DNA of 41,649 nt from a virus, in IMG/VR virus record IMGVR_UViG_3300028763_000015, positions 1-41,649 of that record; one strand, written 5' to 3'. Both the position numbers and the translations under genes were made by a program. This document shows positions 30,355 to 38,179 of this stretch, piece after piece. Within the stretch, counting starts at the first letter, position 1. The number at the start of each line of letters is the position of its first letter. Below the pieces are notes generated by a model. That model was not told the origin of the DNA. It did no database searches and saw only the letters and a list, made by a program, of their open reading frames with translations.

Positions 30355-31140
30355 ATGAAAAAAATAAAAACATTTGACGAACATAATTCTACAGTTCAAT
30401 CAAAAGTACCTTTTACTAAGCAAACAATGAAATTAGACATTGATTGGAGAGCAGCAAAGGATTTTGATTTACACTACTATTATAAATGGGTGTGTGATCA
30501 TCGTATTAAAAATGATGAAAATGGCTGTAATTTACCAAATGGCGCTGATTCTTGGGTAGCTGACACATCTAAATTGGACTATATGAGTAAACAGAAAAAA
30601 GATTGGTTGTATGAGTATGCATTATCAAAAGGTGGTAGCCCAAAACCAGCATTTACTATTAAAAAAGACACAAAAATTAAAGTTGTCGATGAAAAATACA
30701 ATTTGATAATTGAAATTTTAGATGGTCCATATGCTGGTGAAAAATTTGAAGCAAAGTTATCTGATTTTAGAACTTGCTTGGTTGGTGAAGCTAAAGATGA
30801 AAATTTAGTTGTTTCTAAGTATAAGATATTCTTAAACGGAGAACCATTGAAATCAAAATATTATACTAACATGGGAAGAATCAAGCTTGCTTTACTAAAT
30901 GCATTTGGGTTTCAAAATAGTAATGATAATGATAATGATAATGAAGATGGTGTGCCATATTACATTTCGGATTCTAGTTCAACAACATTAAGTAAAAATG
31001 ATTGTAAAAATGTTAAAATCATTAGATATGACAATAATTCAAAAGTTGGAATTCCTGTTGATTTTAATGTTCTGGAATTTTATGTTGAATATTTGGAAAA
31101 AAAAGAGTTAAAAAAAGACTCAAAAAAATATAATTTATAA
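30355..31140 (+). CDS. Unknown protein tagged at both ends (MKKIKTFDE...KKYNL)
   Basis: 261 residues. N-terminus MKKIKTFDEHN and C-terminus DSKKYNL, the same bipartite end signature as four genes 22-25 kb away. The centre is mixed alpha/beta with an Asn-Asp repeat at about 189-196 (from a hexanucleotide repeat) and a Trp-rich N-terminal domain (DIDWRAAKDFD, YKWVCDH). TTTAAAATATATA at 30326-30338 resembles the A/T-only promoter motif. Function unknown. Confidence 0.75.
   Translation: MKKIKTFDEHNSTVQSKVPFTKQTMKLDIDWRAAKDFDLHYYYKWVCDHRIKNDENGCNLPNGADSWVADTSKLDYMSKQKKDWLYEYALSKGGSPKPAFTIKKDTKIKVVDEKYNLIIEILDGPYAGEKFEAKLSDFRTCLVGEAKDENLVVSKYKIFLNGEPLKSKYYTNMGRIKLALLNAFGFQNSNDNDNDNEDGVPYYISDSSSTTLSKNDCKNVKIIRYDNNSKVGIPVDFNVLEFYVEYLEKKELKKDSKKYNL
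30921..30944 (+). repeat. Hexanucleotide microsatellite (TAATGA)x4
   Basis: Four perfect TAATGA units inside 30355-31140, encoding alternating Asn and Asp. Gain or loss of a unit preserves frame. Confidence 0.8.
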
Positions 31141-31142
31141 AA

Positions 31143-31724
31143 ATGAAAGTAACCACAGAAGATTGTATTAACTCAATAGTTAAATATCTAATTGAGAAAG
31201 AAAATAATTTCACAAATTCAAAAGATTGGAAAAGAATTTCAAAATCAGGAAAAGATGATAATATCATACGCAAATTTCAAAACAAAGTTTCAAATAGAGA
31301 AATATATGTAAGATCTAGTGACTCTGAAATTTTTGAAGTTAGTGATAAAGATTTTAGTATGATTACAAATTTTAAAAATTTCACAGGTGGAAATAGTGGT
31401 AAAATTAAAACAATTGATAAAATTAAAAGTCAAAAAGAATTTTCTGAATATCTATTAGATGAATATCAATCAGGTAAATGGATAACCACCAAAGTAGACA
31501 AAGAAGATAGTGATGCATATGCTAATTTGATTTATCAGGGTGTTGATGAATTTAGGTCTGATTTGGAATCTTGGGGTGGCTGGATGTGTGATGATATTGA
31601 AAAATATTTAGACGAACCAAATTTGAAGATTGAAAATCATTATCTAAAAGACTCTGATATTGTAGAAATTGATTCAATATCTTTTGGAGATAAACTTCTG
31701 TTGTGGAGTCTACACGAAGATTAA
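31143..31724 (+). CDS. Unknown protein
   Basis: 193 residues. N-terminal helix, then charged strands, a Gly/Asn/Lys loop (FTGGNSGKIKTIDKI) and a Trp-rich acidic end (LESWGGWMCDDIEKYL; LLLWSLHED). No known motif. 2 nt after the tagged gene at 30355 and followed by a terminator. Confidence 0.75.
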   Translation: MKVTTEDCINSIVKYLIEKENNFTNSKDWKRISKSGKDDNIIRKFQNKVSNREIYVRSSDSEIFEVSDKDFSMITNFKNFTGGNSGKIKTIDKIKSQKEFSEYLLDEYQSGKWITTKVDKEDSDAYANLIYQGVDEFRSDLESWGGWMCDDIEKYLDEPNLKIENHYLKDSDIVEIDSISFGDKLLLWSLHED

Positions 31725-31735
31725 TTCTGATAATT

Positions 31736-31765
31736 AAAAAATCATAAATTTATTTATGATTTTTT
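31736..31765 (+). terminator. Intrinsic terminator
   Basis: A 13-bp stem (31736-31748 with 31753-31765), core TCATAAA, TTTA loop, A-run and T-run. Confidence 0.85.
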
Positions 31766-31793
31766 GTTTATATAATTATTATTAGTATCTTTG
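31764..31793 (+). promoter_or_regulatory. Bacteroidota-type promoter
   Basis: TTG at 31764-31766, 19 nt, TATCTTTG at 31786-31793, 23 nt before the ATG at 31817. Its -33 box is the end of the preceding terminator. Confidence 0.75.
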
Positions 31794-31816
31794 TATTCAA
31801 TTAAAACATAAACAAT

Positions 31817-32131
31817 ATGAAACAGTTAAAAGACACAAAAAAAATTACGCTTGCAACATTAAAAGGATTTGCAAAAAGAAATAGTGAAAATCTATTCGTA
31901 AAAAATATTAGTTCATTTGATGGAATGACAGATTGTGTTGAAAGTTGTAATGATAATAGTTGGAAAGAAACTTCTATTATTGACAAAACTAATTATTACA
32001 AAACTGGTATCAACGGAGTTTATACAGTAGGTAGTAGTCGTGATTATTTCACGTTACATGAAGATTCAATTTATGTTGGTATTGAAGTATATAACTCTTG
32101 TGGTAATGCTATTTTAGCTGTAAAAAAATAA
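31817..32131 (+). CDS. Conserved hypothetical protein
   Basis: 104 residues: KITLATLKGFAKRN, SFDGMTDCVES, INGVYTVGSSRDYFTLHE, VGIEVYNSCGNAILAVKK. I recall this order from a small hypothetical protein in diverse phages and plasmids; no function known. It is the first gene after a host-type promoter, so likely expressed early. Confidence 0.75.
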   Translation: MKQLKDTKKITLATLKGFAKRNSENLFVKNISSFDGMTDCVESCNDNSWKETSIIDKTNYYKTGINGVYTVGSSRDYFTLHEDSIYVGIEVYNSCGNAILAVKK

Positions 32132-32136
32132 ATAGT

Positions 32137-32361
32137 ATGATAATACCTGCAAATGAATTAAAGGCTGGAGACTTAGTAAGACCTTTTATAAGTGAAAGAA
32201 CAATGAAAAGAACAAAAAAAACTATTCTTATTGTTGATGGTCCATTTGAATGTAATGGAGCATTTAAAGATTATTACATCACTTTTAAAACAGATGATCC
32301 TGATAATGATAATGAACTTTTCATTCATTCAGATGAAACAGTTGAAGTTATTGAGAAATAA
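32137..32361 (+). CDS. Small SH3-like protein
   Basis: 74 residues. LKAGDLVRPFISE, TILIVDGPFE, FKDYYITFKTDD and ETVEVIEK are beta strands typical of a small barrel. No RKLKL tail. Function unknown. Confidence 0.7.
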   Translation: MIIPANELKAGDLVRPFISERTMKRTKKTILIVDGPFECNGAFKDYYITFKTDDPDNDNELFIHSDETVEVIEK

Positions 32362-32423
32362 AGAAAAAATAAACTAATGATTATTTTTAAATCAATAATT
32401 ATAGAAATAAAATATTAAAATAT

Positions 32424-32792
32424 ATGAACATATATAAAATAACAAAGTTTAGAGATTTAGAAACAAAATTAGAAACATTATCGACTGAATTTATTTGTTC
32501 TAATCTAAACGAAGATGAATTATTAAATATGATTCACGAAAAAACAAAGGATGGCTTATTATTAAAATATTCTAAAGATATGGAATGTTATCTTGATAAA
32601 AATGTAGAATGGTATCCTTGTATATCGGACAATAAAAAATTTATGAAACAATATGGAGATAAACAAATCATATTTAATCATGAAAAAAAATATGGCTCAC
32701 ATATTATAATTTCTGAATGTTTAATTAAAAGTAATGTAACCACATTTGATTATACAGATTTAATTAAATATGGAGTTTTGAAAGAGATTTGA
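32424..32792 (+). CDS. Unknown protein
   Basis: 122 residues, mixed, with a helix at ~25-45 (NLNEDELLNMIHEKTKDG) and three Cys spread over the chain. No motif. A 62-nt gap upstream contains no clear promoter. Confidence 0.7.
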   Translation: MNIYKITKFRDLETKLETLSTEFICSNLNEDELLNMIHEKTKDGLLLKYSKDMECYLDKNVEWYPCISDNKKFMKQYGDKQIIFNHEKKYGSHIIISECLIKSNVTTFDYTDLIKYGVLKEI

Positions 32793-32817
32793 CAATAAAA
32801 ATTAAATACTATAAATT

Positions 32818-33081
32818 ATGGAAAGTAAAATTTTAAAATTAGTTGATGAATATGAAGTTGAAATTGAACTCAAATATAAAAAAAAATCAATAGTAGCAAT
32901 CATTGATAACGGAGATGAAATAAAAGTTATCAAGTTAGGATTTATCAATAATATAATTGAAGAAATTGATAAAGTCTGTAAAGTTATGCTAAAAAATAAA
33001 ATAAAAAAGGATAAAGAGTTAACTGAAAGACTCAATAAAATAGATAAGACTATATTTCCAGATAATTTATTCGAAAAATAA
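32818..33081 (+). CDS. Unknown small basic protein
   Basis: 87 residues, a beta N-terminal half (EYEVEIELKYKKKSIVAIIDNGDEI-type strands) and a basic helix (VCKVMLKNKIKKDKELTERL). No motif. Confidence 0.7.
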   Translation: MESKILKLVDEYEVEIELKYKKKSIVAIIDNGDEIKVIKLGFINNIIEEIDKVCKVMLKNKIKKDKELTERLNKIDKTIFPDNLFEK

Positions 33082-33085
33082 AAAT

Positions 33086-33403
33086 ATGAAAACTAAAAAT
33101 GCAATTTTATTCTCAAATGTAGACAGAGAAGATTACTGGGTATCTAATGGGCTTGTTTTTAAAGTTGAAAACACAGATACATATATTAATGCTTATAATG
33201 AAATAAAAGATAAATTAGAGTCTAAAGAAGTTATTGATTATATAATAGAAGAAGCTTGTTTATTGGATGATTTATTTGAAGGTGATGAAACTTATAAATT
33301 TTTGAAGACTGAATATATTCATAGTTTATATTTCACTTTTCAAAATAGTATTGGAGAACAAGTTGAGCATAAAATGTCAGCGGATTTTGTATTTTCACTT
33401 TAA
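33086..33403 (+). CDS. Unknown acidic protein
   Basis: 105 residues. NAILFSNVDREDYWVSNGLVF, then an acidic helix and an aromatic end (YIHSLYFTFQNSIGE). No motif. Confidence 0.7.
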   Translation: MKTKNAILFSNVDREDYWVSNGLVFKVENTDTYINAYNEIKDKLESKEVIDYIIEEACLLDDLFEGDETYKFLKTEYIHSLYFTFQNSIGEQVEHKMSADFVFSL

Positions 33404-33414
33404 AAAATAAAATT

Positions 33415-33555
33415 ATGTCATCAGAAAACAAAAAAAGGAAATTGAAAAATTCTTATTGTGTTAAAAGTTGGTTAAAAAACAAAACAATAAAAATTAAAAG
33501 ATTAGGATTCTATAATGCATCAAAAAGAAAAGTTGATAAAAGAATAGAAGAATAA
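33415..33555 (+). CDS. Very small basic protein
   Basis: 46 residues from ATG at 33415: MSSENKKRKLKNSYCVKSW, then a K/R-rich second half with KIKRLGFYNASKRK. Strongly basic, so possibly nucleic-acid binding. It fills the 172-nt gap between 33086-33403 and 33576, has an A-rich leader, and keeps the local gene spacing. Confidence 0.55.
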   Translation: MSSENKKRKLKNSYCVKSWLKNKTIKIKRLGFYNASKRKVDKRIEE

Positions 33556-33575
33556 AATAATTAAAAATTGAAAAT

Positions 33576-33830
33576 ATGAATAGATTTTTTGGTATGATGC
33601 CTTCAAGTGAGGTAAAAAAAAGTAAAAGTTTTAAAGTTGGAGCTGGTCAATTAACAGTAACAATTGATGCAGGAGAAAATGGCTGGACAATTTTATTTGC
33701 TGATAGCTCATCAGAATATAAAGATGTCGTAGATACCACTGAAAACAATTTCAATTCAGCATTAGATGTTTTGAAAACTCATTTTTGTGATATAAATGAA
33801 ATAAATGAAATTGAAAAATTTGAATGCTAA
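33576..33830 (+). CDS. Conserved hypothetical phage protein (RFFGMMPSSEV)
   Basis: 84 residues. MNRFFGMMPSSEVKKSKSF, LTVTIDAGENGWTILFADSS and SEYKDVVDTTENNF. I recall this order from small phage proteins; unverified. A compact beta domain with a helix. Function unknown. Confidence 0.75.
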   Translation: MNRFFGMMPSSEVKKSKSFKVGAGQLTVTIDAGENGWTILFADSSSEYKDVVDTTENNFNSALDVLKTHFCDINEINEIEKFEC

Positions 33831-33846
33831 ATAATTAGTATAAAAA

Positions 33847-34113
33847 ATGATAACAAATTTGAATATTGGAGATAAAATTATTCTAAAAAAACCTTCAAAT
33901 ATATTTGAGGAATTTGGAATACCATCAGATTTGAGTGTTGATGAAACTTATACTATATCTGAGATACATAAAGGATTAATTGATAATGTCATTATACGTG
34001 TTGGAATAAAAGAAAAACCATATTCATTATATTATATTGGATTATTTGAAACATCATTGAAATTTGAAAGAAGACAAAAATTAAACAACTTGAAAAAATA
34101 TGAAAAAAACTAA
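33847..34113 (+). CDS. Small SH3-like protein with RRQKLNNLKK tail
   Basis: 88 residues: LNIGDKIILKKPSN, LSVDETYTISEI, NVIIRVGIKEKPYSLYYI, then LKFERRQKLNNLKKYEKN. Same plan as the 16926 family with a degenerate tail. Overlaps the radical SAM gene by 14 nt. Confidence 0.7.
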   Translation: MITNLNIGDKIILKKPSNIFEEFGIPSDLSVDETYTISEIHKGLIDNVIIRVGIKEKPYSLYYIGLFETSLKFERRQKLNNLKKYEKN

Positions 34114-35176
34114 TTTAAAACTGGCAAACGGAGAAAAAGCACTAATTGTTGATAACAATGAAGTGAAAATTTTAAAATCAGAAAACTACAATTTTCTATT
34201 TAATAAAAAAACAGGATTCTTTGCCAGATGGGGTAAAACAGAAGAAGATGATGGAGATTTAAATCTTGGATTACCTGAAATTGCAGATATCGAAATTGCT
34301 GAAATTTGTGAAGGTGTTCCTGGAATAGGGCCATGTAAATTCTGCTATAAGAGTAATGGTAATCATGGACATAATATGTCATTAGAAACATTCAAAAAAG
34401 TTTTCGATAAATTACCATCAAGTATTGGACAAATCGCATTTGGTTGTGGTACATTGAGAAGACATCCTGAAATGTGGGAAATTTTCAAATATGCGAAAGA
34501 TAATGGTGTCACACCAAATTTGACAATAAATGGTGACGTTGATGATGATGAATTTGATAAAATTTCTGAGATGTGCGGAGCATGTGCAGTTTCTATTTAT
34601 GATAAAAATCTATCATATGACGCTATTAAAAAACTTACTGATCGTGGAATGAAACAAGTGAATATTCACTATATGATTAGTCAAGAAACATATGAAAAGG
34701 CATTTGAAATAATGGATGATATAAAAACTGATCCAAGACTTGAAAAATTAGGAGCATTAGTATTTTTGAGTTTAAAAACAAAAGGTAGAAGCAAAGGCAA
34801 ATTTCATCAATTGACTCAAGAACAATTTTCTAATCTTACTAATTATGCTCTTACTAATTCTGTTCCTATGGGATTTGATTCTTGCTCAGCACAAAAATTC
34901 ATGAAAGCAATTAAAGGACATGTAAATGAAGAAAAAATGATTCAATGTGCAGAACCTTGTGAAAGCACACTATATAGCTTATATGTTGATGTCAATGGCA
35001 ATTTCTTTCCATGTTCATTTTCACCTGATACAGAAGGTTGGGAAAAAGGATTATCTGTAATTGATTGTAATGATTTCATTGAAGATATTTGGCAAAATGA
35101 AAAAACAAAAAAATTCCGTGATGGTGTCATAAAATGTAGGAACTGTGCTAAAAGTTGTTCAATTTATGAAATTTAA
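34100..35176 (+). CDS. Radical SAM/SPASM-like enzyme with CX8CX2C cluster motif
   Basis: 358 residues. Cys70, 79 and 82 (EICEGVPGIGPCKFCYKSN) probably bind the SAM [4Fe-4S] cluster but with eight residues between the first two Cys instead of three. Downstream, GQIAFGCGTLRRHPE, NLTINGD and KQVNIHYMISQET fit the TIM-barrel strands of the family. The C-terminal third (CAEPCESTLYSLYVDVNGNFFPCSF ... CRNCAKSC) looks like a SPASM-type domain for extra clusters, as in peptide- and protein-modifying enzymes. I recall close relatives in other large phages, unverified. Substrate unknown; no obvious precursor peptide adjoins it. Overlaps the preceding gene and is followed by a terminator. Confidence 0.85.
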   Translation: MKKTNLKLANGEKALIVDNNEVKILKSENYNFLFNKKTGFFARWGKTEEDDGDLNLGLPEIADIEIAEICEGVPGIGPCKFCYKSNGNHGHNMSLETFKKVFDKLPSSIGQIAFGCGTLRRHPEMWEIFKYAKDNGVTPNLTINGDVDDDEFDKISEMCGACAVSIYDKNLSYDAIKKLTDRGMKQVNIHYMISQETYEKAFEIMDDIKTDPRLEKLGALVFLSLKTKGRSKGKFHQLTQEQFSNLTNYALTNSVPMGFDSCSAQKFMKAIKGHVNEEKMIQCAEPCESTLYSLYVDVNGNFFPCSFSPDTEGWEKGLSVIDCNDFIEDIWQNEKTKKFRDGVIKCRNCAKSCSIYEI

Positions 35177-35185
35177 TTTATATAA

Positions 35186-35225
35186 TTTTTTATTAATATT
35201 CTAAATTTAGAATATTAATAAAAAA
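35186..35225. terminator. Bidirectional terminator, perfect 40-nt palindrome
   Basis: A perfect inverted repeat of 20 nt per arm (T6, ATTAATATTCTAAA and its complement, A6). It serves the radical SAM gene (plus) and the convergent membrane-protein gene (minus), whose last codons lie in the right arm. Confidence 0.8.
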
Positions 35226-35689
35226 TATGATATTGAAACAGTTAAAAATGTAAATATTTCTATCCACCAAACTATATTTGGCTTCATTTTTGGTATTAAA
35301 TATGTTATAGCAGTCAATAACAATAAGCCTGCAGTTAAATACCATTGATTCATAATGAATGTAATAAATATTTGGGAGAAAAATATACCAACTATAGCTC
35401 CAATTGAGTGAACTGTATTTTCCATTTTTAAATCTTTAAAAGCAGGAGCAGCACCAACAAAGCATATACCTGATCCAGCTAAAAACATCAATCCAGATAA
35501 CGGAACTCCAATCATAATAGCAGGAATTGCATATCCCCACATCGCAATAGTAAAAAGAAATTGTAAATTTCTTGGAAGTTTATAATAACTCAATGAAACT
35601 GATGACAATACTCCATATGTTAAAAACATTGATAATACATATGAAATGAAAAAAGTATTCATAATTAAATATAAAATTAAATTATTCAT
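35207..35689 (-). CDS. Polytopic membrane protein, unknown
   Basis: 160 residues, with about five hydrophobic helices (roughly 3-30, 44-66, 68-83, 94-117, 118-137, 139-159) and few charges between. A second ATG 9 codons in (35662) could be the start. No transporter signature recognised. It is an isolated minus-strand gene; a role in the host inner membrane (for example, superinfection exclusion) is speculation. Confidence 0.75.
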   Translation of the reverse strand: MNNLILYLIMNTFFISYVLSMFLTYGVLSSVSLSYYKLPRNLQFLFTIAMWGYAIPAIMIGVPLSGLMFLAGSGICFVGAAPAFKDLKMENTVHSIGAIVGIFFSQIFITFIMNQWYLTAGLLLLTAITYLIPKMKPNIVWWIEIFTFLTVSISYFLLIF

Positions 35690-35738
35690 AGTTTATTTTT
35701 ATTGTATATATTTATTATCAAATTTAATTTTTTAAAAA

Positions 35739-35948
35739 ATGAAAATAAAAATAGAAGATTTATCTTTTAAAGAAGAATTGGAATTAATTGATTCTGCACT
35801 TTATAATGCTATTTATATTATGAGATGGACAGAAAACAAAGAAGGATTATATGCAGTACTTCAAGTAGAAGAAGCTGAGAAGATGGTGGAAGATATAGTA
35901 AGTGAATTGAATAAAATAGGGTACGAAATAAAAAAAATTGAAAAATAA
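35739..35948 (+). CDS. Unknown small helical protein
   Basis: 69 residues, helical and acidic (DLSFKEELELIDSALYNAIYI; VEEAEKMVEDIVSELNKIGYE). No motif. Confidence 0.7.
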   Translation: MKIKIEDLSFKEELELIDSALYNAIYIMRWTENKEGLYAVLQVEEAEKMVEDIVSELNKIGYEIKKIEK

Positions 35949-35949
35949 T

Positions 35950-35980
35950 TTGGTAATTACAAAAATAGTTTGTATCTTTA
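35950..35980 (+). promoter_or_regulatory. Bacteroidota-type promoter (weak -7)
   Basis: TTG at 35950-35952, 20 nt, TATCTTTA at 35973-35980 (last G replaced by A), 12 nt before the ATG at 35993. Confidence 0.45.
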
Positions 35981-35992
35981 ATAATATTATAA

Positions 35993-36247
35993 ATGACAAT
36001 ATTTACACTAAGTCTTAATAATTTCTTTTTCGATATTGAAGATAATATTTTTTATCATAGATATAATAGTTTTAGAGTAAAGTTTGTGGAATTTCAGACA
36101 CATAACGAATTTCATTTATATTACGGAGGTTACGATAATTATCTAGGAAGCTTTACTGATGAAGAAATATTTATTAAAAAAATGAAAGATTATAATATTA
36201 AGATATTGAGATATAAAAAATTAAAAGAATTAGAACTCACAAAATAA
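35993..36247 (+). CDS. Small protein with RYKKLKEL tail
   Basis: 84 residues, aromatic beta-rich body (NNFFFDIEDNIFYHRYNSF; FHLYYGGYDNYLG) and tail YNIKILRYKKLKELELTK. A distant member of the tailed small-protein family. First gene of the run leading to the HisRS-like gene. Confidence 0.7.
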   Translation: MTIFTLSLNNFFFDIEDNIFYHRYNSFRVKFVEFQTHNEFHLYYGGYDNYLGSFTDEEIFIKKMKDYNIKILRYKKLKELELTK

Positions 36248-36254
36248 TAATCAT

Positions 36255-36557
36255 ATGCAAAAAAATATTTTAAATTTAGTAAATAGTTTTTGGAAATTTG
36301 ATTCTGAACAACAACCATCATCAAGCTGGAATGATAAACAAGACTTATTAAAAGAGATTGAAAAAATTCAATTTGAAGAACTTGCGTCTGTTCGAAATAA
36401 ATTAAGTCCTATATATAATTTATTAACAATGTTAGAAAGTTCATCTGACGGAGAAAAAATAGTTATCAAAGATTCATTATATTTATTGGTAATATCTGAG
36501 ATTAAAAAATCAAAAGAAGTTGTTGAATATATCGCTAAAAAAGATTTAGAAAAATGA
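36255..36557 (+). CDS. Unknown helical protein
   Basis: 100 residues, four likely helices. LASVRNKLSPIYNLLTML has the spacing of a histidine-kinase dimerisation helix but lacks the His, so no kinase claim is made. ATGA overlap with the next gene. Confidence 0.75.
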   Translation: MQKNILNLVNSFWKFDSEQQPSSSWNDKQDLLKEIEKIQFEELASVRNKLSPIYNLLTMLESSSDGEKIVIKDSLYLLVISEIKKSKEVVEYIAKKDLEK

Positions 36558-37006
36558 TTGATGAAAATGTTTTATTTTTAACTTTCGATGCATCAGGATT
36601 TAATGGTCCTCGTCTTAAATATTATAAAGGAGAAATTTATAAGTTTGTAAAAATAGAATATCCTGGTCTGAAATTTAATAGCACATTTACCTGTGTTGTA
36701 AATTATAGTATTGATATTAAATTGATACGTAAATTGAAATTGATGAGTGTAGCAAATCAAATAAAACATAATAGCAAAGAAGATTTAATATTAAGTTTTA
36801 TTGAAAAATCAAAGACTCTTAATGATAAAAAAGAATTTCATTATCCTAATCCTAATTATTGGTATAACTCAGATGTTGGAAATGATATACTATTTGAAGA
36901 AAGAGAAATGTTAAGAGTTGAAAAATTAGAAAGCAACAAAAACAAATCAAAAATGTATAGTCAAAAAATAAAACAATACAACAATAACAGAAACTATCGT
37001 AGATAA
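36554..37006 (+). CDS. Protein with internal RKLKL module and basic end
   Basis: 150 residues. The first ~65 resemble the small-barrel family (FLTFDASGFNG, YKGEIYKFVKI, FTCVVNYSIDIKLIRKLKLMSV). The module is followed by HNSKEDLILSFIEKS, comparable to the sequence after RKLKL in 37292-38179, and then a Lys/Asn/Tyr-rich tail. So the family module here is internal. Function unknown. Confidence 0.75.
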   Translation: MIDENVLFLTFDASGFNGPRLKYYKGEIYKFVKIEYPGLKFNSTFTCVVNYSIDIKLIRKLKLMSVANQIKHNSKEDLILSFIEKSKTLNDKKEFHYPNPNYWYNSDVGNDILFEEREMLRVEKLESNKNKSKMYSQKIKQYNNNRNYRR

Positions 37007-37009
37007 TTT

Positions 37010-37291
37010 ATGAAAGAAGATACATGGAAAGATATTTTTATTAGACAAATTGGTTCTGGTAGATTTTGGAAAAATTTACTAAATAATGATTTTGATAATA
37101 GAAAATTTTTAGATAGAAGTGATGCAGTTTATATCTGCAAAAAAGCTCAATCTGACGCTTATGATAATTTAATTATAATCCTAAATAAAGATTATGATAT
37201 TGATAAAGAGATTATAATTAATATTAAAAAAATACAATTTGAATTGTGGAATACTGATGATTCAGGATTAGGATTAATAAAATTAAAATAG
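37010..37291 (+). CDS. Unknown protein
   Basis: 93 residues, basic and helical N-terminal half (TWKDIFIRQIGSGRFWKNLL) and an acidic end. The stop at 37291 directly adjoins the ATG at 37292. No motif. Confidence 0.7.
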   Translation: MKEDTWKDIFIRQIGSGRFWKNLLNNDFDNRKFLDRSDAVYICKKAQSDAYDNLIIILNKDYDIDKEIIINIKKIQFELWNTDDSGLGLIKLK

Positions 37292-38179
37292 ATGAATAAA
37301 TATTTCACATATACAATAAAAGACAAAAAAGATAAAAATTATCTTTTTATTAAATATCTTATTGTAACTAATATAAAATTTTCAAGTTATCATGAATGCG
37401 AATATGGTGAGTATATAACTTTCAGTGTTAATAATAACATTCCAAGAAAATTAAAATTAAAAGTTCTAAATAACATAAAAATTAGTTATGAAGAACAACA
37501 AATTTTAGAAATTATTAGTCAGTCTACACCAGGTGTGAGAATGGATGTTATGTGTGGTTCTGATTTTAATCACACTTCTGAAACAGCAAAAAATTTCTCA
37601 AATACAAACAACGTAATTTGCAGTTTCAATTTTAATGGTATAATTTGTTTAATTGACAAAAGTACAAATCTCAATAATTTATATAAGTATTATAATGATG
37701 CTCATTTGATGGAATGGGCTAAAATTGGTCCTATATGTGATGATGAATATGATGATAAAACTAAAATTGAGTATGAAAAAAAATTAAAAATATCTGAGGA
37801 AAAATCTATAAAAAGAAGAATTGAAGAACACAAAAAAGATATTGAAGTTAAAAGAAAGTATAAAGAAAAAATAAAAGGAATTGATATTGAACTATTAAAT
37901 CAAAAAGATTGGGATGATTGGAAGTTAAAAAATAAAGATTCATACGGAAATTGTGTATTTGAATATGCTGAAGGATGGGCTAAATTAATGCAATCAGAAG
38001 CAAAATCAAAAAGTAAAGAAATTGATATTGAATTACTAAAAGAAATTGCAAGTAAAACATCATTTGAAATGGATTTTTTAGGAATATCAGGATCAATGTT
38101 TTATGCAGCTCAATCAATTCTTGTACAATGTTGGAAATATGGTAGTTTACTTAAAGAATGGAGTGAAATCAATAAATGA
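37292..38179 (+). CDS. Two-part protein with conserved phage C-terminal domain
   Basis: 295 residues. N-terminal part (about 1-80): beta strands, then IPRKLKLKVLNNIKISYEEQQILEIISQS, comparable to 36554-37006. A middle charged helix (about 150-200) with two copies of (G/E)IDIELL. C-terminal ~90 residues (YGNCVFEYAEGWAKLMQSEA, IASKTSFEMDFLGISGSMF, WKYGSLLKEW) form a pattern that I recall as a common small phage domain; unverified. ATGA overlap with the HisRS-like gene suggests coupling. Function unknown. Confidence 0.7.
   Translation: MNKYFTYTIKDKKDKNYLFIKYLIVTNIKFSSYHECEYGEYITFSVNNNIPRKLKLKVLNNIKISYEEQQILEIISQSTPGVRMDVMCGSDFNHTSETAKNFSNTNNVICSFNFNGIICLIDKSTNLNNLYKYYNDAHLMEWAKIGPICDDEYDDKTKIEYEKKLKISEEKSIKRRIEEHKKDIEVKRKYKEKIKGIDIELLNQKDWDDWKLKNKDSYGNCVFEYAEGWAKLMQSEAKSKSKEIDIELLKEIASKTSFEMDFLGISGSMFYAAQSILVQCWKYGSLLKEWSEINK

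Noticed and set aside
36360-36430. Histidine-kinase-like helix (VRNKLSPIYNLL)
   Set aside because: The phosphorylated His is replaced and there is no ATPase domain.
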